Positions 1 through 5,489 of a DNA stretch of 5,489 nt are shown here, one piece after another (the stretch's first letter is position 1; the number at the start of each line of letters is the position of its first letter). A program made the translations under genes and the position numbers. The stretch lies in contig DAITMF010000096.1 of the NCBI GenBank assembly GCA_036835325.1, forward strand, positions 1 through 5,489, in the 5' to 3' direction. Source of the DNA: CAMCHP01 sp036835325. Lineage in GTDB: Bacteria > Bacteroidota > Bacteroidia > Flavobacteriales_D > Sanyastnellaceae. Under the pieces are notes generated by a model, which saw only the letters and a list, made by a program, of their open reading frames with translations, did no database searches and was not told where the DNA came from.

Positions 1-83
1 ACACCATCTACTGTGGCGGTGACTACAAACGCTGTGCGACTTCAAACGTACATTTCCCTAAACCACACACACCGTCACCATGA
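1..83 (+). CDS. 3' end of an upstream gene, small Cys-motif protein tail (partial)
   Basis: The frame starting at base 3 is open from the window edge to a TGA at 81-83 and encodes 26 visible residues, beginning TIYCGGDYKRCATSN and ending in a Pro/His-rich tail. The gene is truncated by the left edge, so its start and size are unknown. Two cysteines, at visible residues 4 and 11, form a C-x6-C arrangement (YCGGDYKRC). Its TGA overlaps the ATG of the H-NOX gene as ATGA, the same junction type seen between H-NOX and the kinase, which supports it being a real gene of the same operon. The YC-x-GDY-x-x-CA pattern recalls the end of small cysteine-containing proteins found beside sensory genes, but this is a memory-based resemblance and no function is assigned. 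The main alternative is a chance open frame, since only 80 bases are visible. Confidence 0.6.
   Translation, partial: TIYCGGDYKRCATSNVHFPKPHTPSP
80..83 (+). promoter_or_regulatory. ATGA stop/start overlap (translational coupling site)
   Basis: The TGA of the upstream frame and the ATG of the H-NOX gene share four bases. The bases just before (cacacaccgtcacc) contain no purine-rich Shine-Dalgarno sequence, so H-NOX translation probably depends on ribosomes ending the upstream gene or on SD-independent initiation. This also places the H-NOX promoter further upstream, outside the window. Confidence 0.6.
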
Positions 84-616
84 AAGGAATCGTATTTACA
101 GAGTTCCTCGAACTCGTTGAAGACAAATTCGGCTATGAAATGTCAGATCGCATCATTGGCGATTCTGAACTCCCCAGCAGAGGCGTGTACACCGCCGTCG
201 ACACCTACCACCACAGCGAAATGGTGCAACTCGTCACCCACCTCAGCAAGCACAGCCAAATACCGGTTGATGAGCTGTTGAAGGTGTACGGACGTCACCT
301 CTTCCAGCGCTTCAGCCAAGGTTACGGTGTGTTCTTCCAAAATGTCACTGACAGCTTCGCCTTCCTCGAACAGATCGAAAACTACATCCACATCGAAGTG
401 CGCAAGCTCTACCCCGATGCAGAATTGCCGTCGATCGCTACGCAGCGCATCGACGACAACACCCTCGAACTCATCTACACCTCCGAACGGCGGATGGCCG
501 ACTTCGCCCACGGCCTCATCGAAGGGTGCGCCACCCACTTCAACGACAGCTTCGCCATCGACCGCGAAAACCTCGAGCCAAGCGGCAAACAAGTGAAATT
601 TACCATCCGTCGATGA
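80..616 (+). CDS. hnoX: H-NOX (heme NO-binding, HNOB) sensor protein
   Basis: This 178-residue protein has the length and start (MKG) of a stand-alone bacterial H-NOX domain, a soluble cytoplasmic heme protein that senses nitric oxide. His104 (in ENYIHIEV) lies where the proximal heme-ligand histidine is expected. Pro117 matches the heme-distorting proline. Tyr133-x-Ser135-x-Arg137 (YTSER) is the signature that holds the heme propionates, followed by the typical DFxxGLIEG helix. Aligned from memory to the Thermoanaerobacter tengcongensis protein with a constant offset of two (His102, Pro115, Tyr131, Ser133, Arg135), the O2-stabilising distal Tyr140 becomes Phe142. The protein is therefore predicted to bind NO rather than O2. 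The gene is coupled by ATGA overlaps to both neighbours, and the downstream kinase is the expected partner acting in trans. Nothing looks truncated or damaged. Confidence 0.95.
   Translation: MKGIVFTEFLELVEDKFGYEMSDRIIGDSELPSRGVYTAVDTYHHSEMVQLVTHLSKHSQIPVDELLKVYGRHLFQRFSQGYGVFFQNVTDSFAFLEQIENYIHIEVRKLYPDAELPSIATQRIDDNTLELIYTSERRMADFAHGLIEGCATHFNDSFAIDRENLEPSGKQVKFTIRR
613..616 (+). promoter_or_regulatory. ATGA overlap setting the kinase start
   Basis: The H-NOX stop TGA (614-616) overlaps an in-frame ATG at 613 that begins the kinase. The reading frame is open further upstream to an ATG at 526, but that would put 29 extra low-complexity, Arg-rich residues inside the H-NOX gene. The overlap start mirrors the junction at 80-83. 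No Shine-Dalgarno sequence precedes it. Confidence 0.8.
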
Positions 617-1968
617 GCGAAAGCAACGCCAACGAACATCCTCTCGAACGCATCCTCCAACGTGAACGCGCCGCGCGAAAACGCGCCGAAACCATCATCG
701 AGGAGAAATCGCGCGAGCTCTACATGGTCAATGAAGAGCTCCGTAAACTCAATGCCTCGCTCGAAGACCGCATCGTTGAACGCACCGCTGAACTCGAGCG
801 CATCAACAGCGAGCTCATCGTTGCTACCGAAGCAGCCGAGGCATCCTCCAAGGCCAAGTCGCAGTTCCTCTCGACCGTCAGCCATGAGATCCGCACGCCG
901 TTGAACGTCATCATTGGTTTGACCGACATCCTGCGGAAAGGCGACCATCCACCCAAAACAAAAGAAATCCTCGAACGCATCAAATTCAGTTCCGACACCC
1001 TCCTGAGTTTGATCAACGATGTGCTCGACCTTTCGGCCATTGAAAGCGGCAAACTCACCACCGACAAGGTCGTGTTTGACCTCGCCTATCTCTGCGAGCG
1101 CGTGTGCGACAACTTCAGCCAAAAGGCTGAAGACAAAGGCCTCACGCTCGATTGCATGCTCGACCGCAAGCTACCCCCGGCTGTTGAAGGCGACGCCTCA
1201 AAGCTGAATCAGGTACTCACCAACCTCATCGGCAACGCCATCAAATTCACCGAAAGCGGCAGCGTTACGCTGTACGTCAAACGCATGAGCGCCGATGCCG
1301 ACACCGTACGTTTGCGCTTCGATGTTGAAGACACCGGCATAGGCATTTCACCTGACAAGCTCGACCGCATCTTTGGGGAGTTTGTTCAGGAGGATGCCAG
1401 CACCCGCACCCAGTACGGCGGTACCGGACTCGGACTCAACATTGTGAAGAAACTTGTTGAACTGCAGCACGGCAGCGTATCGGTCACCAGTGATCTCGGA
1501 AAAGGCAGCAGGTTCAGCTTCGAGCTCAGCTACACCATTGCCAATTCAGCGCAGCAAACGGTGACGCGCAGCCGTGAAGAGTTCAAGCTGCCACAGGGCA
1601 TGCGGATTCTTTTGGCCGAAGACCTCGAAATCAATCAGTTTTTGATGAAGGAGATGCTCAATGGCAGCAGTGTTGAGCTCACCCTTGTCACCGATGGCAA
1701 GCAGGCCCTTGAGGCGGTGCAGTCGTCGACCTTCGACGTCGTTTTGCTCGACATGCACATGCCGGTGATGGACGGATTGACGGCGGCGCGTGCCATTCGT
1801 GAACTTCCTGACGCGCAAGGCCGCGTGCACATCATTTCGCTTACGGCCGATGTGTTTTCAGACACCCGTGAGGCCTTGCGTCAGGCCGGCGTGAACGATT
1901 TTCTGAGCAAACCGGTAAATCCTGACGCGTTGTTTCGCGCGTTGAAGAAGGTGGGTAATGATTCATAG
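613..1968 (+). CDS. hnoK: H-NOX-associated soluble hybrid histidine kinase (HisKA-HATPase-REC)
   Basis: This 451-residue cytoplasmic hybrid kinase has no membrane segment, PAS or GAF domain. Residues about 10-85 form a charged coiled coil (RERAARKRAETIIEEKS, then EELRKLNASLEDR), the likely signalling surface for H-NOX. HisKA follows with phospho-acceptor His91 in SHEIRTPLN. The HATPase domain has an N box at 204-212 (NLIGNAIKF), a G1 box DTGIGIS with Asp240, and a G2 box GGTGLGL at 269-275. A receiver domain occupies about 329-449 with acidic residues Glu336/Asp337, phospho-acceptor Asp380 (LLDMHMPVMDG), Thr411 and Lys433. All catalytic residues are present. In known pairs, NO-bound H-NOX alters autophosphorylation of such kinases. 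The fused receiver resembles the Vibrio HqsK layout, which passes phosphate to an HPt protein. No HPt or regulator gene is visible, so the output is presumably unlinked. Domain assignment is very secure; the link to H-NOX rests on gene coupling and family knowledge. Confidence 0.95.
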   Translation: MSESNANEHPLERILQRERAARKRAETIIEEKSRELYMVNEELRKLNASLEDRIVERTAELERINSELIVATEAAEASSKAKSQFLSTVSHEIRTPLNVIIGLTDILRKGDHPPKTKEILERIKFSSDTLLSLINDVLDLSAIESGKLTTDKVVFDLAYLCERVCDNFSQKAEDKGLTLDCMLDRKLPPAVEGDASKLNQVLTNLIGNAIKFTESGSVTLYVKRMSADADTVRLRFDVEDTGIGISPDKLDRIFGEFVQEDASTRTQYGGTGLGLNIVKKLVELQHGSVSVTSDLGKGSRFSFELSYTIANSAQQTVTRSREEFKLPQGMRILLAEDLEINQFLMKEMLNGSSVELTLVTDGKQALEAVQSSTFDVVLLDMHMPVMDGLTAARAIRELPDAQGRVHIISLTADVFSDTREALRQAGVNDFLSKPVNPDALFRALKKVGNDS

Positions 1969-1994
1969 TTTTTTTCTTCGCTGCGCGGATGAGG

Positions 1995-2026
1995 AACAGG
2001 GCATGCACAACGCTGCATGCCCCGTT
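1995..2026. terminator. Convergent intergenic hairpin, possible bidirectional terminator
   Basis: A 13-base arm at 1995-2007 (aacagggcatgca) pairs with 2014-2026 (tgcatgccccgtt) around a 6-base loop (caacgc). Read on the + strand there is one A-C mismatch; on the - strand the same position is a G-U wobble, so the stem is fully paired for the large minus-strand gene, whose stop lies 13 bases away. The kinase stop lies 26 bases before the hairpin on the other side. No strong T-run follows the stem in either direction, and the T7 run at 1969-1975 precedes it on the + strand, so it is not a textbook intrinsic terminator. Confidence 0.5.
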
Positions 2027-2039
2027 TCAACATCTACAG

Positions 2040-5000
2040 TCACTGGCACACCGCGCCAAAGGCGGCTAAGAAAATAATTGTATCTGTGGAGTTCACGACG
2101 CTGTCACCGTTGAGGTCGCCAATGCAAAACGGATTGTCACATACCGAACCAAAGTTGCCGAGTATGCCAAATAGGTCACTGGCGTTGACCACACCATCTT
2201 GGTTGAAATCACCGGCACAGGTCGAAGGTTCGGCAACAAATACCCCTTCAAAACATCCACGATCGACGGTACCTTCTTGGATGCGGACATTGCCCGCCAA
2301 GTCAATCGACGTGCTGACGAATGCATTGTTGCCTGAATTCAACGCAGGTGAATTGGCGCTCAAATTATAAACGTGATTGGCCGGATCAACGAACAATGGG
2401 TTATCATTTATGTTGGTGGGTTCAAAGAGTGGATTATTCGTGGTTATGGAGTGTGTTACTGAAACATTCGCTCCTTCATTGAAGTCTTTCGCCGCGTTAT
2501 TGTCCCAAAAAATTGAGTTGGTGATGTCAATTTCAACATCATTAAATCCATGAATGAGCCCTAGCAGGTTCAAGTCGTCGTTTACACTGTTTTCGGTGAA
2601 GGTGCAGTTGTTCATTCGTATAGAGACATTGAAGGTACCGCCTGAGATAAGTCCTCGCAAACCCGAGTTGCCATAGAACAAGCAGTTCTCCAATTCAACT
2701 TCCGATGAATTCTGGTCTGCAAAAGCCGAGCCGATTGAAATACATGTCGTTGCGATTGCTGATAACGAAACGTTGTTTCTGAAAACGCAATTCTCCAATC
2801 GTGCGCGAATGCTGTTAATTCCTGATGCGCCATCGTTGTAGATAAGCAACGGAGCTCCTGAAACCCCGTTCGGAGCGCGATAGGCGTCTTCAAAGACCAA
2901 ACCGTAAAGATAGGTCCCCATATCCCCCTCCATGCACTTTAACAAGCCTGAACTATTATCAGTATTTACGTTCGGATCACCCGAATTCCCTGATAGAATG
3001 GTCTCGTGCACCCATGGTGCACTTTGGCCCTCATAGGTTTCAACACCACTAAAGCCACCAATCAACGACACGCCATCGGGCAATTGCCAAATGGGCGTGA
3101 ATCCGATCAACATACCGGGCGAAACATAGACACCTTCAGCCACCCAAATGCGATCGCCTGCTTCGGCACTAGCGAGGGCATCACCCAAATCAGTAAATGC
3201 ATCCTGCCACGATGAGCCATCGTTGTTCCCTGTGGCATCGATGTCGACATAGAGTATCCCATCAAAGAGGGCGAATGGACTTTCAATGCAGCCCATGTCA
3301 ACCGTGCCTTCCTGAATGCGCTGACCGCCGACAAGGTCTATGGACGAAGCAACAAGATCGTTGTTTCCGCGTCCGATAGCGAATGAAAGCGACTGTAAAG
3401 AGAAATCAAGGTTTGCCGGGTCGACAAAGAGCGGGTCAGCAAGAAGGTTGTTCGTGCCGTTGTCAACGCTGTGCTCGAAGATGCTGTGCGAAACCTGCGC
3501 TGCATTTATAAACTCCTTTGGCACATCGTTGTTCCAAAAAATCGTATTACCAATGGTGATTGTTGTGCCCACAAGACCGGTAATCATTGGCCTCAGATCA
3601 TTGGGTTCAACGATGCTGTTCTCCGTGAATGTGCAATTGCTGACGTTGATGAAACACGAGTTCCCCACACTTGCCTCAATCAAAGCGTCAGCGCCTGAGT
3701 TGTGATAAAATGCGCAGTTGATCACGTCAACACGTGCCTGATTTCCAAGATTCGAATTTCCAACTGACAAACTGATGCAAGATGCTCCGCCGCCTGTGTA
3801 ATTGTCACGGAAGACGCAATTCTCAACCACCACCTGTACCAAATCATCTCCGGGATTGGTAGAATTGAACACCGCGATAGCTGCGCGTCCGAAAGTATTC
3901 AATCGGTACACGTCTTGGAATGTAAACCCTGAGATCCGCACGCCGATGTATGTATCGTAGCAGCCGATCAAGCCCGAAACATTGTCGGCCAATTCACTTG
4001 GGTTCCCAGCATTTCCGGAGATGATGGTTTCATGCTCCCAAGGTGCTGCTTGTGACACATCCCACTCTGACCCATCGAAGCCCCCAAGCAGCTCAACCCC
4101 ATCGGGCATTTGCCAAATGATTTCGAAATTACTTGCTTGTCCGGGCGAGATGTACATGCCTTCGGCCACCCAAATTGATTGACCTGCTTGCGCTGCCAGC
4201 AAGGCATCTCCGAGGTCGGTGAAGGCATTGGTCCAACTGCTGCCATCGTTGTTGCCCGTTGCGTCGAGGTCAACGAAAACCACCCCGGCGGGTACAAAAT
4301 CGCCTTCGATGGCGCCAATGTCGACGTTTCCGAAGCGGATGCGTTCATTGCCCAACGCGTCGAGCGTTTCAACGACCTGTGAGTTGTCGCCTGCGTTAAT
4401 CCCAGGTGAAGCGCTCTGCAAGGCGAAATTGCCTGCAAGCGGATTGACAAATAAGGGAGCTCCAACAAACACTGCTTCTTGGTTTCCGCCGAAGGCGTTG
4501 TTCTGCAGAATGCAGTGGCTAACCAAGGCGTTCGCACCCTGATCGTAAATACTGGCGACTTGGTTGGGATGGTTGTTGAACCAGAAAATGCTGTTGGTGA
4601 TCAACCACGCTGCGCCGCTGCCTTGGCCGTCAACCACATGCGAACCTGTGGTTTGTAAAACGTTCTGTGTAAGTGTGCAGTTGTTCATTGTGAGAACGGC
4701 GTCTTCTTCGGCGAAGACGATGCCTTCAACGGCAGCGTTGTTTTGAACAAAGAGGCAGCTGCGGATTTCAGGATCATTGGCGTGGTAGATGGCAGCTCCT
4801 GTGTCACCGGTATTGTTTTGGAACACCGATTGCTGCACAACCACGTTGTTTGGGGTGCTGCGCATGTGGATGCCTCCTCCCCTGTTGCCATGGTTGTTGC
4901 GAATCCAGCAGTTCTGCACCACAGCGCTGTTCGCTCCTTGAATGGTGATGCCTCCGCCCTCGCCGTTGAGCGAACCGGAGTTGGCATTGCCAGACTCCAC

Positions 5001-5489
5001 GACAAATCCATCCAGAAAATAATCATCAACCATGGAATCCATTTCCACCACATGGTAGCAGTTGTCGCTTGCATCGCCTTGCACGCCAATATCGCCTGAC
5101 AGAATGGTCAGGTTACTTTGCCAGCTGCGCTGGTTGCGGCTGGTTTCAGTGCCATTGAAACCGCCGTAGAGTTCAACTCCGCTGGGAAGTTGGAAGGAAG
5201 CAGATCGTGAAGTACCGGTCGTTGGGTAATACGTGCCTTCGGCCACCCAAATTTTATCGCCGGGGATACTCACGGCGATGGCATCTTGCAAGTCGGTAAA
5301 TGCATTGGCCCAGTTGGCACCGTTGTTGAGTCCGCTCGCGTCGGCATCCACGTAGATGCGCGTCGCTACGCGTGCCTCGTAGCAACCGGCGTCGGGCTGT
5401 GTGCCGTAGATGCGTATGTTGCGATCGAGATCGAAACCTTGGCTTGTGAAGGCATTGCTACCCAAATCAATGGCCGGTGAACCGGGTTG
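2040..5489 (-). CDS. Giant modular parallel beta-helix surface protein with C-terminal dockerin-like domain (5' end missing)
   Basis: The frame is open from the right edge (first visible codon at 5487-5489) to a TGA at 2040-2042, giving 1149 visible residues. No signal peptide or start can be seen because the N-terminus lies outside the window. Visible residues 1-38 are the end of a module. Three full modules begin near residues 45, 403 and 745. Each has a conserved opening, a ladder of short rungs of the type NCxFxxN (QNCWIRNN, ENCVFRDN, NNCTFTENS), and a closing segment like the choice-of-anchor Q family. Residues 1091-1148 hold two dockerin-like calcium loops. This composition (Asn/Gly/Ser-rich, beta-helix, calcium loops) fits an exported, surface or secreted protein; its ligand or substrate is unknown and no catalytic site was recognised. 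It is convergent with the NO operon. Protein type is confident; role is not. Confidence 0.9.
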   Translation of the reverse strand, partial: QPGSPAIDLGSNAFTSQGFDLDRNIRIYGTQPDAGCYEARVATRIYVDADASGLNNGANWANAFTDLQDAIAVSIPGDKIWVAEGTYYPTTGTSRSASFQLPSGVELYGGFNGTETSRNQRSWQSNLTILSGDIGVQGDASDNCYHVVEMDSMVDDYFLDGFVVESGNANSGSLNGEGGGITIQGANSAVVQNCWIRNNHGNRGGGIHMRSTPNNVVVQQSVFQNNTGDTGAAIYHANDPEIRSCLFVQNNAAVEGIVFAEEDAVLTMNNCTLTQNVLQTTGSHVVDGQGSGAAWLITNSIFWFNNHPNQVASIYDQGANALVSHCILQNNAFGGNQEAVFVGAPLFVNPLAGNFALQSASPGINAGDNSQVVETLDALGNERIRFGNVDIGAIEGDFVPAGVVFVDLDATGNNDGSSWTNAFTDLGDALLAAQAGQSIWVAEGMYISPGQASNFEIIWQMPDGVELLGGFDGSEWDVSQAAPWEHETIISGNAGNPSELADNVSGLIGCYDTYIGVRISGFTFQDVYRLNTFGRAAIAVFNSTNPGDDLVQVVVENCVFRDNYTGGGASCISLSVGNSNLGNQARVDVINCAFYHNSGADALIEASVGNSCFINVSNCTFTENSIVEPNDLRPMITGLVGTTITIGNTIFWNNDVPKEFINAAQVSHSIFEHSVDNGTNNLLADPLFVDPANLDFSLQSLSFAIGRGNNDLVASSIDLVGGQRIQEGTVDMGCIESPFALFDGILYVDIDATGNNDGSSWQDAFTDLGDALASAEAGDRIWVAEGVYVSPGMLIGFTPIWQLPDGVSLIGGFSGVETYEGQSAPWVHETILSGNSGDPNVNTDNSSGLLKCMEGDMGTYLYGLVFEDAYRAPNGVSGAPLLIYNDGASGINSIRARLENCVFRNNVSLSAIATTCISIGSAFADQNSSEVELENCLFYGNSGLRGLISGGTFNVSIRMNNCTFTENSVNDDLNLLGLIHGFNDVEIDITNSIFWDNNAAKDFNEGANVSVTHSITTNNPLFEPTNINDNPLFVDPANHVYNLSANSPALNSGNNAFVSTSIDLAGNVRIQEGTVDRGCFEGVFVAEPSTCAGDFNQDGVVNASDLFGILGNFGSVCDNPFCIGDLNGDSVVNSTDTIIFLAAFGAVCQ
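2046..2219 (-). other. Tandem Cys-bracketed dockerin type I-like calcium loops
   Basis: The last 58 residues hold two near-parallel repeats. The first loop, DFNQDGVVNASD, places calcium ligands at visible residues 1094, 1096, 1098, 1102 and 1105. The second, DLNGDSVVNSTD, places them at 1125, 1127, 1129, 1133 and 1136. Each is followed by an Leu/Ile/Phe-rich helix ending in FGSVC or FGAVC. Each repeat is bracketed by a Cys pair with the same 26-residue spacing (1091/1117 and 1122/1148). This is a dockerin type I-like fold unit at the extreme C-terminus, one residue before the stop. Dockerins bind cohesins in cellulosomes; outside those systems the partner is generally unknown. Confidence 0.8.
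2244..3257 (-). repeat. Beta-helix module C (about 338 residues)
   Basis: The module opens with LYVDIDATGNNDGSSW, AFTDLGDA and IWVAEGVYVSPG. The same rung order as module B follows: ENCVFRNN, ENCLFYGNS, NNCTFTENS, TNSIFWDNN and THSITTNN. It closes with NPLFVDPANHVYNLSANSPALNSGNN and VDRGCFEG, shown here in parts: NPLFVDPAN, then SPALNSGNN. A short echo, NPLFEPTN, sits ten residues before NPLFVDPAN and has no counterpart in module B. The dockerin-like domain follows directly. Confidence 0.85.
3279..4283 (-). repeat. Beta-helix module B (about 335 residues)
   Basis: The module opens with VFVDLDATGNNDGSSW, AFTDLGDA and IWVAEGMYISPG. Rungs ENCVFRDN, INCAFYHNS, SNCTFTENS, GNTIFWNND and SHSIFEHS follow in order. 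It closes with DPLFVDPANLDFSLQS and VDMGCIES. The SPxxNxG motif of the other modules has drifted here to LSFAIGRGNN. The opening 47 residues are identical to module C at 35 positions by hand count, so B and C look like the most recent duplication. Confidence 0.85.
4302..5357 (-). repeat. Beta-helix module A (about 352 residues)
   Basis: The module opens with IYVDADASG, a conserved Trp, AFTDLQDA and IWVAEGTYY, then LPSGVELYGGFNG and TILSGDIG. A Gly-rich stretch (GEGGGITIQG, NRGGGIHMRS) is unique to this module. At least six rungs follow: QNCWIRNN, QQSVFQNN, RSCLFVQNN, NNCTLTQN, TNSIFWFNN and SHCILQNN. It closes with PLFVNPLAGNF, SPGINAGDNS and VDIGAIEG. Its opening 47 residues match module B at 24 positions by hand count. 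It is the most divergent and, in the lines counted, the most GC-rich of the three. Confidence 0.85.
5376..5489 (-). repeat. Closing segment of a beta-helix module (partial, cut by edge)
   Basis: Visible residues 1-38 of the large protein read QPGSPAIDLGSNAF and continue to RNIRIYGTQPDAGCYE. This matches the closing segment of the three complete modules (SPGINAGDNS ... VDIGAIE; SPALNSGNNA ... VDRGCFE). At least one more module therefore precedes those seen in full. Confidence 0.85.

Noticed and set aside
526..612. Upstream in-frame ATG giving the kinase 29 extra N-terminal residues
   Set aside because: The extra residues are Arg/Pro-rich and encoded inside H-NOX. The ATG at 613 overlaps the H-NOX stop as ATGA, like the junction at 80-83, and begins right before the coiled coil.
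475..1122. Long minus-strand open frame opposite the H-NOX end and kinase start
   Set aside because: It lies antisense to a kinase with unmistakable motifs. GC-rich coding DNA often leaves such open frames, and its product shows no recognisable domain.
1969..1975. T7 run after the kinase stop as a Rho-independent terminator tail
   Set aside because: No convincing hairpin precedes it. The only strong stem in the gap lies after it.
2017..2370. Plus-strand open frame at the 3' end of the large gene
   Set aside because: It covers the hairpin and lies antisense to the dockerin-like repeats, which have clear protein-level periodicity on the minus strand. Its product has no motif.
3340..3705. Plus-strand open frame inside module B
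   Set aside because: It is antisense to the conserved rungs and closing segment of module B, and modules A and C have no matching plus-strand frame.
5463..5465. TTG codon on the minus strand as a possible start of the large gene
   Set aside because: The frame stays open to the window edge, and the eight codons before it (QPGSPAID) complete the module-closing motif, so the TTG is an internal Leu codon.

Overview
The window most likely comes from a free-living bacterium, probably a member of the Bacteroidota (Flavobacteriales-like). Three things suggest this. The large right-hand gene resembles long parallel beta-helix surface proteins with Cys-flanked dockerin-like ends known from that phylum. 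No Shine-Dalgarno sequence precedes either complete start codon. The base composition is moderate. Planctomycetes also carry similar beta-helix and dockerin proteins, so this placement is only a moderate-confidence inference.

Left part (1-1968, + strand): a tightly packed nitric-oxide sensing operon. The 3' tail of an upstream gene (1-83) with a Cys-x6-Cys motif overlaps by four bases (ATGA) the start of an H-NOX heme protein (80-616). The H-NOX gene overlaps by the same ATGA arrangement the start of a soluble hybrid histidine kinase (613-1968). The kinase has an N-terminal coiled coil, HisKA and HATPase domains, and a fused receiver domain. The expected logic, from known H-NOX/kinase pairs, is that NO binding to H-NOX changes kinase activity in trans and the signal passes from His91 to Asp380 within the kinase. 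No HPt or output regulator gene is present here, so the final target must lie elsewhere.

Middle (1969-2039): a short convergent intergenic gap with a 13-bp-stem hairpin that may end transcription, better paired when read from the minus strand.

Right part (2040-5489, - strand): one very large gene, open at the right edge, with at least 1149 codons visible. The visible product consists of the tail of one module, three full modules of about 340-360 residues, and a C-terminal tandem calcium-loop (dockerin type I-like) domain. Each module opens with a conserved VD-DA-G/W/AFTDL/IWVAEG segment, continues as a parallel beta-helix ladder of 'NCxFxxN' rungs, and closes with a 'choice-of-anchor Q'-like segment (SPxxNxGxN ... 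GxVDxGxxE). It looks like an exported surface protein. The convergent arrangement gives no direct evidence that it is regulated with the NO operon.

No RNA genes, insertion sequences or CRISPR arrays were seen.
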